Position numbers and translations under genes: made by a program. From [Clostridium] viride DSM 6836 (GTDB lineage: Bacteria > Bacillota > Clostridia > Oscillospirales > Oscillospiraceae): DNA of 64,000 nt. The notes under the pieces are model-generated. The model had not been told where the DNA came from and ran no database searches. It saw only the letters and a list, made by a program, of their open reading frames with translations. Each line of letters opens with the position of its first letter. The first letter of the stretch is position 1. This document shows positions 8,673 through 17,601 of this stretch, piece after piece. The stretch lies in assembly GCA_000620945.1 (NCBI GenBank), contig KK211198.1:730120-794119 (forward strand). The letters are read 5' to 3'.

Positions 8673-10417
8673 GCATACACTCCTTCTGCCGCAGCAACAA
8701 ACTCCTCTTCCAAGGCACGCTCAATCTCTGCCATCACAGACTTGGCATCCACCTTTTCAGAAATCTGCGCATTCATGGACACTGTGGGCGTTAGCGTCAC
8801 AAAGTTCTGCACATAGCGCATTTCTGCAACATCCCGCAAGAATTTCAGGTCTTCCTCCGCAATGTTGACTTCACCGCCGATCTTATCCACAGAACCAACC
8901 TTCCCGATGTTGGGTAGCTTGGTCGAACCGGCTGCCGAACCGAAGTTCATCATGCCGCTTTGTTGCGCTGCCTTTTCCGCCTTCTTAGATGCAATTTCGT
9001 CCTCTCTTGCCTTTTTCCTCTCTAAGGCAGACTGTTGCATAGCGGCGATGGAGTCAGACCTAGATTGCTTCCCTGCCGCATATTCCATTTTCGATTGCGC
9101 TCCAAAGGTAACCTGTCCGATCATATCAATGCTCACGCCTGGCACTTTGTTTAGAAGTCCAATGAACTTATTGATCTGGTTTATTGCCCCGTTAATCATT
9201 TGCTCTAACAGAACTAAAACAGCCACTTTCATGGCAGCGGCATAATCCTGCACACCACAAAAAGCTGTGTAGAATCCAATCCTAATGCGATCAGCCGCAC
9301 TAAGGATCAGGTTACAGGCGATGAGCCACGCAATTTGAATCCCTCCAACCGCTTGCACCCATCGGTAAATTGCGGTCACTATGATCCCAACCACGACTGC
9401 AATCCATAAAAACGGGCTCGCTAGCATGCTTGCAATGAGTGCTCGATTGGCAGCTTCGGCAAGCCATGCAGCAGCAGTCCAAATTCCAAAAGCAAGAGCT
9501 CCGCCAAGCGCCCCAGCTGCAACTCCCCAAAATACAGGAGCAATCGTGGACCAGTTGTCGTAGATGAACTGTGCTCCCCTACCAAGCCCTTGAATCAGTG
9601 GATTAAAGGTTTGCAGGAGCATGTTCCCCATGATGGTCCCAACTTGTGCAAAGGTCATTGGCATCGCCTTAAAGCGGTCATTGATCTGATCCGCAGATGC
9701 GAACATAGCGCCCTTGATAATATCCGCTGTAATGACACCCTGCGCGCTCATTTCCTTGAGCTCGCCCTTACTCTTCCCGGTAAAGTCTGCAATTGCTTGA
9801 GCAAGTAACGGGGCGTTCTCCATGATGGAGCGAAATTCATCGCCCTGTAGCTTTCCGGCCGCCATTGCCTGGGTCAGCTGATACATACCCGCCGCCTGCT
9901 CTTGTTGACCGGCTCCTCCTACCACAAAATTCTTGTTCATGAGCTCGGTAAAGGCAATCATTTCATCATTGCTCTTAAATGCCTCACCTGCCAATATACC
10001 AAGCTTCGATACCGTTGCCGCAACATCCGTGTAGGCCGCCCTAGAGCGATTTGCAGAAGCCATAATTTTGTTTTGTAATTGCTCCGTTGTTTGCAGTCCA
10101 TCATTCATGAGGGCGATTCGCGTACTGGTCTGCGTCATGGTATCCGCAAGCTGTATGGTTTTTCTAGCTACCGATGTGATGCCGACTGCAGCAATCACAC
10201 CTTTCACCTTGCTCCAGGCTGTCTCAATGCGGTTGGTACCTTTCTCAGTATCCCTCTGCTTCCGATTGAAACCGTCCACAGTTTGGGACGCTCCTTTCAC
10301 TCTGCTTGCTCCAAAATCTCTTGTTTGTTCTAAGGGGCGGATAGCCGCATCCACTGATTTTGCGGCTCTTTCAGCCTTTCGCATAGACGATTCTATCTTG
10401 TTAAGCTTGGCAGTCAT
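8669..10417 (-). CDS. Tail tape-measure protein, 5' end interrupted by TAG
   Basis: The 582-residue protein has an N-terminal coiled coil ([20 protein letters not shown]), a conserved tape-measure core ([73 protein letters not shown]) and hydrophobic segments near residues 290-390. Tape measures set tail length and enter the cell envelope during injection. A better start exists at 10453: GGAGGTGAG leads to ATG, in the same frame, giving MSVSTQ, then a TAG, then [10 protein letters not shown]. The DRMTAKL-type N-terminus is usual for the family, so the TAG appears to interrupt codon 7 of the true gene. Translation may restart at 10417, which has only a weak GGGAT upstream. Confidence 0.88.
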   Translation of the reverse strand: MTAKLNKIESSMRKAERAAKSVDAAIRPLEQTRDFGASRVKGASQTVDGFNRKQRDTEKGTNRIETAWSKVKGVIAAVGITSVARKTIQLADTMTQTSTRIALMNDGLQTTEQLQNKIMASANRSRAAYTDVAATVSKLGILAGEAFKSNDEMIAFTELMNKNFVVGGAGQQEQAAGMYQLTQAMAAGKLQGDEFRSIMENAPLLAQAIADFTGKSKGELKEMSAQGVITADIIKGAMFASADQINDRFKAMPMTFAQVGTIMGNMLLQTFNPLIQGLGRGAQFIYDNWSTIAPVFWGVAAGALGGALAFGIWTAAAWLAEAANRALIASMLASPFLWIAVVVGIIVTAIYRWVQAVGGIQIAWLIACNLILSAADRIRIGFYTAFCGVQDYAAAMKVAVLVLLEQMINGAINQINKFIGLLNKVPGVSIDMIGQVTFGAQSKMEYAAGKQSRSDSIAAMQQSALERKKAREDEIASKKAEKAAQQSGMMNFGSAAGSTKLPNIGKVGSVDKIGGEVNIAEEDLKFLRDVAEMRYVQNFVTLTPTVSMNAQISEKVDAKSVMAEIERALEEEFVAAAEGVYA

Positions 10418-10457
10418 TCTATCCCGAATGTTCTACTGCGTTGAAACAGACATGGTC

Positions 10458-11056
10458 TCACCTCCGTTTCCTTTCTGCTTTCACGGCGTCTCTTTTTTCC
10501 TTTTCTATCTGAAGCTCAATGGATGCATAGATAAATGCCCGAACGCGCAGCGGATTCAGCTTTATTTCCGGATATAAGTCGTAGGGACTGAGCTTTAAGC
10601 GATGGAGGGCGTAGTGAGAGTAAACAGCCTCACCATCGCCCTCCCCAATTAGTTTTTTGCCTCGTCCCTCAACTCGTTAGGGTCTTCCGCAAAACCATTG
10701 ACCTCCTGCACGCCAATCAGAAGGTCGATAAACTGGCCTGGCTTTAACACCTTGCCAATCAGGGCCTCGGCGCCCATGACGCCATACTGTTTTTGCAGGT
10801 CCGCATCCTTAGAATTCGGATCAACACAGCACGCGGCAACTAAGCGGAGGTTATACATGTCTTGGTCAATCTCTGTTGTTTTCTGATGGGTACGCTTATC
10901 AAAAGCAACTTTTTGGCAGCTTCGCTTGATTGCTGTATTTTCATCCTGGTCAATGCTTTGAACCAAAAACGGGTGAGGTAATCCAGCCACAGCAACCTCG
11001 GCGGTAACAGGTTCTGCTGCCGTCCCCTGCATAAAAAATTCTTGTAGTTTTCCCAT
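10458..11056 (-). CDS. Tail assembly chaperone pair with -1 frameshift
   Basis: The upstream frame (11056 to 10649) encodes a 135-residue XkdN-like protein (MGKLQEFFMQGTAAEPVTAEVAVAGL ...) ending ELRDEAKN. Its last codons read GCA AAA AAC TAA and contain the heptamer A AAA AAC (10658-10652), a textbook -1 slippery site. Shifting back one base opens a second frame to a TGA at 10458-10460, encoding LIGEGDGEAVYSHYALHR ... and a basic RDAVKAERKRR tail. Phage tail chaperones (lambda G/GT and many Firmicute phages) use exactly this arrangement directly before the tape measure. The shifted frame lacks its own ribosome site and start, which supports recoding. Confidence 0.88.
10652..10658 (-). promoter_or_regulatory. 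-1 ribosomal frameshift heptamer A AAA AAC
   Basis: The heptamer sits in the zero frame as xxA AAA AAC, one codon before the stop of the short chaperone. The downstream sequence GGGGAGGGCGATGG could base-pair with GCCCTCCATCGC further on (positions about 10640-10605), giving a possible stimulatory stem. Confidence 0.85.
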
Positions 11057-11068
11057 AAAGCTACTCCT

Positions 11069-11527
11069 TTAGATTTTATGGAAGGAAGCCAGAATCTCGA
11101 AGTCCTCGAAGGTGAAGTCCACATCCTCTTCTAAGGGATCATCGGAATCGCCATCCAACTTGGCAAGCAAGGTGGAATCCAGATTGACTCCAATGAGCAA
11201 GATGGTCTGCTTCCCTGCGGCAGAGGTCGGGTCGTCGTTCTCAATGACCATGTCGAAGTAGAGGTCCTTGCCTGTTCGCTTCCATTCTGCCAGCTTTGCC
11301 CGAAAAAGGGGGCTTAATAAATATAGCGTCATAGACCCGGTACCTTCGCCGCCGGTGGTCTTGTGACCGACCATGCGTTTTCCAATCGCCTTTATTTGAC
11401 TCTTGGTCTTTTCTAGCGTCGCCTCTATAGTCTTCGCTTGGAACAATTCTTCGTTATTCCCATCAATTTTCGCATAAGCTCTACCTTCCTTTCCGGAAAT
11501 GGCATCCTGTGCTCTAAGTTCTTTCAT
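11069..11527 (-). CDS. Phage tail tube protein, XkdM-like
   Basis: The 152-residue protein begins MKELRAQDAISGKEGRAYAKIDGNNEELFQAKTIEATLEKTK and has QIKAIGKRMVGHKTTGGEGTGSMTLYLLS, the conserved core of PBSX XkdM-type tail tubes. It follows the sheath gene as expected and forms the inner tube through which DNA passes. Confidence 0.93.
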   Translation of the reverse strand: MKELRAQDAISGKEGRAYAKIDGNNEELFQAKTIEATLEKTKSQIKAIGKRMVGHKTTGGEGTGSMTLYLLSPLFRAKLAEWKRTGKDLYFDMVIENDDPTSAAGKQTILLIGVNLDSTLLAKLDGDSDDPLEEDVDFTFEDFEILASFHKI

Positions 11528-11544
11528 CGCTGTTCACCCCTTCC

Positions 11545-12882
11545 TTAGTTGACCATGACGGTCATGTACAGCTTTTCCATGCTGTCATTCGGTTGAATGG
11601 CGCAGTGTACGGACACGTCACGCTTGCCGGTACCCTGAATGACTGTGACGTCCTCCGTTGTAAAGTCACTGATAGCATCGAGCGCCTCATACTCTTTGCC
11701 CAAAGCGACCAAGTCGGCCTTAAACAGGGCCCGGGCGGTATCGCTATTGGTCTGGGTGCCGAGATACCCTTCTCCAAAGATCCGCGCCACATCATTTGCC
11801 CAAGAGTCTATAACACGGACCACGCGATTGATTGTCCAGTCTGCGCTTACGGTTGTCGAGAAGGTGGTCAGCGTGTTAATATCCGAAAGCACACGTGCCT
11901 TTCCGCTATCCGCATAGAACACAAACTCACCGGCCTTAATTGCCGCTTCAAACTGGCTCTTGGTGTACTTGGTATCCACATCCACAGCACCGTCATACGA
12001 GGCGTTGGTCAGGGACTCATTGATTTTCGCAGAAGCCGAGGCGGCCGCCACCCAACAGACCGCTTTGTCTCCGCTAATGGTTGTCCCATCATCCAGAATG
12101 ACACCGTTTTTGACCGAGATAAGGCCGATGCTGTCTGCATTTGTGTACTGATACAACACCCCGACTACCTTCTTACCCTCATCATCACGTAGGCGCTTCA
12201 CGAAGGCTGTTACCAGGGCTTTTACCGCAGCATCCGTGCCGGGATACCCAATCGTTTGAAAGGTCTCTACTTCCAAAGAGGAGATCCAAGCAGAGTATGC
12301 CGTGCCATTTACTGTTCCGTTGGTACCACCAGTCAGGGAGGCAGCTGCCGCTGCGGTCAGAGTGGCAGCAGAACCAAAGGTAACATAGCTGTTGGCTTTC
12401 AGATTAGCCGCACCGCCCGATGCCGCCACCGTCTGCCGATCCATTTCAGCCCCGCCCAGATAGGTCACCACATCCACGTTGGATGCGTTATCCACATTGG
12501 TCAAAATGGCCACCTTCAAATCGTTTCCGCGAGTCCCACCATACTTTGCCGTGACTGTCATCCCACCGGTGGTCACACTTGCTTTTGTACCGCCGGAGTT
12601 AATGCGATACAGGAGAAGAGTACCTGCCCGTTTGAGTGCTTCCCGTACCAAAAGAAGCTCTGGTGCCGTGTGGGCGTAACCTAGCTCCTTCAAAGAGATC
12701 TGGCTAAAACTCTCTGCTTTGATGGGAACCACTTTGTTCTCTGCACCCCAGTTCAGTTCCAGAGGGAGCGCCACAATGCCACGTTCCCCTCGCAAGGTGG
12801 TATTGCCCACACTCACGAAGTTTGCATAGGCACCAGGGAGCGTCTTGTTCTGCACCGAAAAGGTGCCTCCACCCATTGCCAT
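11545..12882 (-). CDS. Contractile tail sheath, XkdK-like
   Basis: The 445-residue protein starts GGGTFSVQNKTLPGAYANFVSV and carries the sheath features ERGIVALPLELNWG, KYGGTRGNDLKVAI and a conserved C-terminal domain (RVIDSWANDVARIFGEGYLGT ... RDVSVHCAIQPNDSMEKLYMTV). The sheath contracts around the tube to drive it into the host. It starts one base after the stop of the small upstream gene. Confidence 0.95.
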   Translation of the reverse strand: MAMGGGTFSVQNKTLPGAYANFVSVGNTTLRGERGIVALPLELNWGAENKVVPIKAESFSQISLKELGYAHTAPELLLVREALKRAGTLLLYRINSGGTKASVTTGGMTVTAKYGGTRGNDLKVAILTNVDNASNVDVVTYLGGAEMDRQTVAASGGAANLKANSYVTFGSAATLTAAAAASLTGGTNGTVNGTAYSAWISSLEVETFQTIGYPGTDAAVKALVTAFVKRLRDDEGKKVVGVLYQYTNADSIGLISVKNGVILDDGTTISGDKAVCWVAAASASAKINESLTNASYDGAVDVDTKYTKSQFEAAIKAGEFVFYADSGKARVLSDINTLTTFSTTVSADWTINRVVRVIDSWANDVARIFGEGYLGTQTNSDTARALFKADLVALGKEYEALDAISDFTTEDVTVIQGTGKRDVSVHCAIQPNDSMEKLYMTVMVN

Positions 12883-12883
12883 A

Positions 12884-13051
12884 TTAGTTCACCGTTCTTT
12901 CCATGAATTCGTTTAGGAGGCGAGAGGCCTCCTCCTTGGTGTAAGGTACGTCATCTTTTAAAATGGCAATGACCAAATCCCGCTGATCGCGGAACTCTTC
13001 ACTGCCTACAAGCTGTTCCTTCGTAAAGACAGCAGTGTTTTTTCTTGCCAT
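12884..13051 (-). CDS. Small phage protein between tail terminator and sheath
   Basis: The 55-residue protein begins MARKNTAVFTKEQLVGSEEFRDQRDLV and ends EEASRLLNEFMERTVN. Its ATG overlaps the preceding TAA (TAATG), and its stop lies one base before the sheath start, so it is tightly coupled on both sides. It is predicted mostly helical and charged. It occupies the XkdJ/YqbJ slot of PBSX-like phages. Function unknown. Confidence 0.8.
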   Translation of the reverse strand: MARKNTAVFTKEQLVGSEEFRDQRDLVIAILKDDVPYTKEEASRLLNEFMERTVN

Positions 13052-13473
13052 TACTTGATCTCCTCCTTCAGCTGTAATGTTTCCATGCCCTCACCAATTG
13101 GGGAGGCTTCCACAAAGTTCTGCTCTACATCGAACAGAAACTGATAGTATCGCCCTTCGGCATCGTTCCTGGCCTTGCAGTTGGTAAGGCACACTGACCT
13201 ACCGTCCAAACTTAAATAGCGGAAGCTGTCATACATGGACTCGGCCCACGAAAGATAGCTCATGGTGTCTCGGTTTTTCAGGAAGTAGAGCACTTCCACC
13301 CCAACCGTGCGCTTAAACCTTCCCCCTATGCCACCGGTTTGTTCCGAGTCCGTTAAGCCAACAAAGAAGGATCCGTCTGCATGTTGTGAAATTTCATCCA
13401 CGCGCACTTTACGGTCTGGCCACAGTTCCTTCAACCTGACGGCGGTCGCCTGTAAGATATCATTCAGCGTCAT
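13051..13473 (-). CDS. Phage tail terminator-like protein
   Basis: The 140-residue protein begins MTLNDILQATAVRLKELWPDRKVRVDEISQHADGSFFVG and includes VEVLYFLKNRDTMSYLSWAESMYDSFRYL. This is the alpha/beta pattern of phage tail-terminator or tail-completion proteins, and position and size agree. The start at 13473 is preferred to the ATG six codons earlier. It overlaps the end of the gp10-like gene. Confidence 0.75.
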   Translation of the reverse strand: MTLNDILQATAVRLKELWPDRKVRVDEISQHADGSFFVGLTDSEQTGGIGGRFKRTVGVEVLYFLKNRDTMSYLSWAESMYDSFRYLSLDGRSVCLTNCKARNDAEGRYYQFLFDVEQNFVEASPIGEGMETLQLKEEIK

Positions 13474-14005
13474 TTCCTTGGCTCCCTCCATTCAGCCGAG
13501 CATTGATGATTCGGGCCATTTTTCGCCCTAATCGTGCGTCCTGTGTCTGCTTCGTTCTTCGTACGGCACGACGCAAGGTGAAGAGCCCACGATCAAACCC
13601 GTTATAGGGTCCAACATACATGCCGCCAGGGAACCCAGGCTGATACACAAAGGTATGCCCTGACCAATAGCCGGGGACAAAGTGGGAACGAAAGCCAAAC
13701 TCCAAATGCTTTGCATAGTCCAGATTGTTGTAGACGTCAATTTTGTAGTTCGTGCCATCGCGCTCAACAGGACTACCATCGTGTATCTTCCGTCCGGGAT
13801 CCATCAATGCTTTGTTCCCTGCATGGAAGTTCATCCGATAGGTGCCGTTATTGACAACTCCATCCTCTGTACAGATACTTCGCGCTTGCTTTACTGCGTA
13901 GACACCCTCACCAATAACCAACTGGGACATGATTTCGGGAATATCGTCCTTTAGCTCTTCCAAGCGCCCCCGAAACTCTGTAAGCTCATGAAACTCAAAG
14001 CTCAT
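13460..14005 (-). CDS. HK97 gp10-like / tail completion protein
   Basis: The 181-residue protein has the gp10-like pattern: an N-terminal helix, then GVYAVKQARSICTEDGVVNNGTYRMNFHAG, and NNLDYAKHLEFGFRSHFVPGYW. This pattern is common to head-tail or neck proteins of Firmicute phages. It overlaps the head-completion gene by four bases. Confidence 0.82.
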   Translation of the reverse strand: MSFEFHELTEFRGRLEELKDDIPEIMSQLVIGEGVYAVKQARSICTEDGVVNNGTYRMNFHAGNKALMDPGRKIHDGSPVERDGTNYKIDVYNNLDYAKHLEFGFRSHFVPGYWSGHTFVYQPGFPGGMYVGPYNGFDRGLFTLRRAVRRTKQTQDARLGRKMARIINARLNGGSQGNDAE

Positions 14006-14364
14006 GCAAAATCACGCGCCTTTAAAAACACTTCTTGGTGCGTTGCATACTTTGCGGGAAGGCCAACAACTTCAAAGCGCAGGACCCTTCCAAAGCGGGT
14101 AACCTCTGCGGTGTCTCCCGCCTCAACGCTCAGCTCAGGAGCAAGAAACAACGTAGCATCATATTCAATGTCCTGCTGCACTGCCGTCTGCTTACTGCGG
14201 TCAGATGTCCTGCTGAGTCCACAACATACGCCCTCATAAACAGCGGTGGGAGCCATCTTGTCGATAGCCCCCACACTGGTATCTGTCATACGTTTGATGC
14301 TTGCCGTGTCTTCATAAGTAAGTTCCAAAGCCCTGCGTTCCGCCTTAGCGTTTCCAAAACTCAC
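14002..14364 (-). CDS. Head-tail joining (stopper) protein
   Basis: Using the GTG at 14364, which overlaps the stop of the connector gene as GTGA, gives a 120-residue protein beginning VSFGNAKAERRALELTYEDTASIKR. The central CGLSRTSDRSKQTAVQQDIEYDATLFLAPELSVEAGDTAEVTRFGR is the DUF of small beta-barrel head-closure proteins (YqbH/gp16-like). AGGTGAGGTG lies upstream of the GTG. The longer reading from 14409 would run far into the connector gene. Confidence 0.78.
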   Translation of the reverse strand: MSFGNAKAERRALELTYEDTASIKRMTDTSVGAIDKMAPTAVYEGVCCGLSRTSDRSKQTAVQQDIEYDATLFLAPELSVEAGDTAEVTRFGRVLRFEVVGLPAKYATHQEVFLKARDFA

Positions 14365-14732
14365 GGCCGCCACCTCACCTTTCGATAGGCATTGAGGATA
14401 GTTCTCCAACCGAAGAAGCCATCACCGCTACCTAAACCAAAGGTGCTTGCCGTAGCATCTGCACCAGCCGAGGAGGCAAAGGAGGTTGATACATCACCCC
14501 GCTTAACCGAGGCTACCGGCCCGGGGGAAACCTGGTCACTCCCCAAACCGGCCCCCTTCCAGTAACTCAACGTCATCATAAGGAGCGGCTTTTCAAGACC
14601 GCTTGGCAAGGTATCTTGATGGATGTAGGAGAGCACCTGACCCTCAACAGTCTCTAAGGCAATCTCCAGCATGGCATCTTGATCCGCACCGCTGATGCCG
14701 AGTAGAACCTTTAGTGCCGAAAGCCTGTCCAT
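14361..14732 (-). CDS. Phage head-tail connector, gp6/YqbG-like
   Basis: The 123-residue protein begins MDRLSALKVLLGISGADQDAMLEIALETVEGQVLSYIHQDTLP, the typical helical start of gp6/gp15-type connectors that join portal to tail. The ATG at 14732 lies four bases after the capsid stop. A longer in-frame reading upstream overlaps the capsid gene and is discarded. Mid-protein YWKGAGLGSDQVSPGPVASVKRGDVS matches the YqbG family pattern. Confidence 0.82.
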   Translation of the reverse strand: MDRLSALKVLLGISGADQDAMLEIALETVEGQVLSYIHQDTLPSGLEKPLLMMTLSYWKGAGLGSDQVSPGPVASVKRGDVSTSFASSAGADATASTFGLGSGDGFFGWRTILNAYRKVRWRP

Positions 14733-14736
14733 AGAA

Positions 14737-15834
14737 TTAACCTCTGGAAATGATCCGGGCGATGGGGATTGCCTTGTGGTCAATATACTCCTTGTTGGAG
14801 GTGGCCCCATTGTGTACAAGCGTCCAGTTTCCCCCGTTCTCCAGCTCGGTATCCGTAGGAGAAAGGCTGGCCTGAGCCTTCTTGGTGTAGGAGATACCGA
14901 AGGGGGCGAACACTTTCCTCTGGCGGGAGTAAAGGGTGTCCTGGCCGCCGTTAACCTTCGGGTCGCGGTCCATCTCATAGGGCACCTTTGCACCGATGTT
15001 CTCGAAGTCGAAAGCACCATCACCCAGAACATAAGTGGTGTACTTGGTATAAGCCGGAGCCTCGCCATCAGCCGCCACATCCTCAGTGGGCATGGAATCG
15101 TCAATCAGTACGGCCCTGCCGTTCCAGGTGCCGATACCAAGATCACGCTGGATACCCTGAGCGTCGGTGTATTTCAGGTAAGCCAATAGGCGAAGATTCT
15201 CTAGGTTAGTTGCCACCGTGGAGTGCATGATGGCTAAGCTAAAGACAGACTTGTTGTCGCCGCTGGCCTGCTGGGTAGCCGTGTTCAGCGTTGTAGGACC
15301 CACGCAGTTCTTGGGATTACCGTCTTTGTCCTCTCCGGCCACTGCAGTAATGTCTAAGGTGTGACCGTTCACAAACTTCAGATTTTCAGCACCAGCCATG
15401 GAGAAAATGCCCTTGAGGATGTGAAGCAAGGTGTCCTGGTCAACGCCGTCCCAATATCCCGCAACTTGCTCCGCAACGTTGTCCATGAAGTTAACGCCGC
15501 CGGTGATATCCGCAGAGAAATCCTTCTCGGTCCATGCCTGAGCCCGTCCGATGACTACGACGCCACGCTCAAACGTGGTGGTACTCTGTGCGGTGATGTC
15601 AGTCACGCCATCATAATTCAGAGGAGTGCCGCCGATGCGTCCAGTCATGGGAATGGTAGCATAGGCAGTGCCCGTCTGGTTAGAAAATGCCTCTCTAATC
15701 TGCTGGTTGCCTTTGAGGGCACGAGACTTAATAAGTTCGTTTCGCTTAGTTGCAGGAATTCGGTCAACATAAGCGCCGAATGCTACTGGATTAAAACTCT
15801 TGCTGTCAAATTTGGTTTGAGTATATTCTGCCAT
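14737..15834 (-). CDS. Major capsid protein
   Basis: The 365-residue protein begins MAEYTQTKFDSKSFNPVAFGAYVDRIPATKRNELIKS and carries the capsid pattern TGTAYATIPMTGRIGGTPLNYDGVTDI and FERGVVVIGRAQAWTEKDFSADITGG. It resembles the XkdG-like/HK97-fold capsids of clostridial myoviruses. It directly follows the scaffold gene. Confidence 0.9.
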   Translation of the reverse strand: MAEYTQTKFDSKSFNPVAFGAYVDRIPATKRNELIKSRALKGNQQIREAFSNQTGTAYATIPMTGRIGGTPLNYDGVTDITAQSTTTFERGVVVIGRAQAWTEKDFSADITGGVNFMDNVAEQVAGYWDGVDQDTLLHILKGIFSMAGAENLKFVNGHTLDITAVAGEDKDGNPKNCVGPTTLNTATQQASGDNKSVFSLAIMHSTVATNLENLRLLAYLKYTDAQGIQRDLGIGTWNGRAVLIDDSMPTEDVAADGEAPAYTKYTTYVLGDGAFDFENIGAKVPYEMDRDPKVNGGQDTLYSRQRKVFAPFGISYTKKAQASLSPTDTELENGGNWTLVHNGATSNKEYIDHKAIPIARIISRG

Positions 15835-15855
15835 TGTTCAAACTCCTTTTTGTTA

Positions 15856-16497
15856 TTAGATTTTAGCTTCCGGATGTGCCTCCATATAGGAGCATAGCTC
15901 CGTATAATTCATATCCTTCGGCTCTTTTTTGCTTAATGCATTGCCACCACTGGGCTGTGCCGGCTGGGCGCCCTTCAAAGGCTGCTGCTCTGGCTCTTTC
16001 TTCTGCTCCTTGAAGAGGTACGGCTTGCTTTCCTGGATGGGCTTAATGAGTTCGGCGAGGTCTGTTTTCAAGCTGCCATCCTCACCGACTTCAATCTTTG
16101 AGGTGTCCAGCAGGCCCATCACATCCGAAGGGTCATGGGCAAGGCCATAGAGTGCCATCCGAAGGGCCGTGTCCTTCTGAATCTTGGCAATCTCCTTCTT
16201 GTGCTCTCCCTTTAAGGTGTCCAAGATTCCCTTGACGGTGGTCACATCCTCTCCAAGCTTGGCAGGATCCCCGGAACCACCCAGAGCCTTTACCGCATCG
16301 GCGGCGGACTTCAGGGCATTCTCTGCGCTGGCAGCGCGTCGCTTTTCACCGTCGTACTTGTCCACGGGGACGAAGCTTCCGTCATTGCCAACCACAAGGT
16401 CAATGTCCTTACCATCCTTGCCTTTTCCACTGAGGGCAGTCTCTACCTGCTTTGCCAGGTCTTCTCCTAGTAAGTTTTTAATGCTTTCAGTAATCAT
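15856..16497 (-). CDS. Phage scaffolding protein
   Basis: The 213-residue protein begins MITESIKNLLGEDLAKQVETAL and has the GP20-like scaffold pattern: KDIDLVVGNDGSFVPVDKYDGEKRRAASAENALKSAADAVKALG, a long helical middle, and a Gln/Pro-rich linker before a short C-terminal helix. It acts inside the procapsid and leaves before DNA packaging. AAAGGAAAG precedes the ATG; the ORF extending to 16608 has no ribosome site. Confidence 0.9.
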   Translation of the reverse strand: MITESIKNLLGEDLAKQVETALSGKGKDGKDIDLVVGNDGSFVPVDKYDGEKRRAASAENALKSAADAVKALGGSGDPAKLGEDVTTVKGILDTLKGEHKKEIAKIQKDTALRMALYGLAHDPSDVMGLLDTSKIEVGEDGSLKTDLAELIKPIQESKPYLFKEQKKEPEQQPLKGAQPAQPSGGNALSKKEPKDMNYTELCSYMEAHPEAKI

Positions 16498-16645
16498 GTT
16501 TCTTTCCTTTCTGGCTGTTTCTACAGCGACTTCCACGCTCTTTGCCGCTCCTGTTGGTCTGGGACAGGAAACCCAAAATGGTATAACAAAAGCGCCATGC
16601 ATTCGCACAGCGCTTGGTTATCTTCGTATTTAGCTTTTACAATTG

Positions 16646-17566
16646 TTACAAGGTTTCGAATAACTTGAGGAGTCGTAGATAATGATTGGCCTCTCTTAAT
16701 ACATGGTCGCCTAATAATGGGATGATAATCGACTTTATCTTGCAATTTAGCAATCCTTGTGTACCCTGTTCTTTGAAATCCCTAATTTGTTCCGTTGCTT
16801 GTAAATCCTTTTCGGTAACATTCTGAAGGCCCATCGTAGCATCCATCGCTTTGACCGCTTCGTTCGTTAACTCATCAAACTGGTGTCCGAATGCATCCGC
16901 CACCTTAAATAGGTTTTCTTCGGTTGGATCAAGTAATCCTCTAATAAACTTGGCGTGTTCTGCCATAATTTTATTCCAAAATGCTTCTTGTTCAAAAGCT
17001 TCTCTTTCGAGGTTAATATCTTCACGGCTTTGCAGTTGTTGGACCATCTGCAAATACAGTTTTGCTTCCCTTAAAATATGATCGATTAATAGCGGGTAAT
17101 TAGCTGTAAAAAGATTGCAGGATAAAACACTTGTGAGTATGGCAGTTTTGAATTGAATTAGTGATTTTAATAATTCTATTGCTTCGCCATTCACTCGCTG
17201 TACATGGTTCTCTAGTCTATGATCCTGAATTTCCGACTTTCCAGCGGTTAATCTGGCTTCTGCTTTAGTTAGATCAACGTTAATTGGGACCCCGGTTAAG
17301 TTTGAAGATACCGTCTCTGCCTTGAGGGTATATGGCGTAAATACTTCGCCAGATTCCAAGATATCCATATTAACTACACCATCAGATAGCTTAATGACAT
17401 CAGCAAGTAAAGCATCAAAAGCCTTTCGATAATAATCTGCTTGGTTGATGAGATTCTTATCTTTTCCAGCAAAACCAATTTCAAGGAAGAAAGAGTGCTC
17501 CTTCATTATTCTTGCAAAAAACAGATGAAGTGCTAATGATTGCTTAATAAAATCATTTTGTGTCAT
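16646..17566 (-). CDS. DUF2935 helical-bundle protein (cargo in phage head cluster)
   Basis: The 306-residue protein is nearly all helical, with four Glu/His-containing repeats: IMKEHSFFLEIGFAGKD near residue 16, LLIDHILREAKLYL mid-protein, IMAEHAKFIRGLLDPTEENLF at about 190-210 and LLGDHVLREANHYLRLL at the end. This is the DUF2935 pattern known from Bacillus and Clostridium genomes; the repeated E/D..H residues suggest a ferritin-like metal site, which is inferred. No phage structural role is known. It and the next gene upstream interrupt the head cluster between the Mu F-like gene and the scaffold, and are visibly more AT-rich than neighbours. AAGAAGGG precedes the start. Confidence 0.85.
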   Translation of the reverse strand: MTQNDFIKQSLALHLFFARIMKEHSFFLEIGFAGKDKNLINQADYYRKAFDALLADVIKLSDGVVNMDILESGEVFTPYTLKAETVSSNLTGVPINVDLTKAEARLTAGKSEIQDHRLENHVQRVNGEAIELLKSLIQFKTAILTSVLSCNLFTANYPLLIDHILREAKLYLQMVQQLQSREDINLEREAFEQEAFWNKIMAEHAKFIRGLLDPTEENLFKVADAFGHQFDELTNEAVKAMDATMGLQNVTEKDLQATEQIRDFKEQGTQGLLNCKIKSIIIPLLGDHVLREANHYLRLLKLFETL

Positions 17567-17601
17567 GATATAAACCCTTCTTAATATAAATAATCCTATT
17601 T

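Noticed and set aside
10068-10577. Open frames on the plus strand across the tape-measure 5' end
   Set aside because: Antisense shadow of the tape-measure and chaperone genes, with no ribosome site.
14733-15104. Upstream extension of the connector gene frame
   Set aside because: It lies inside the major capsid gene in another frame; the conserved connector start is at 14732.
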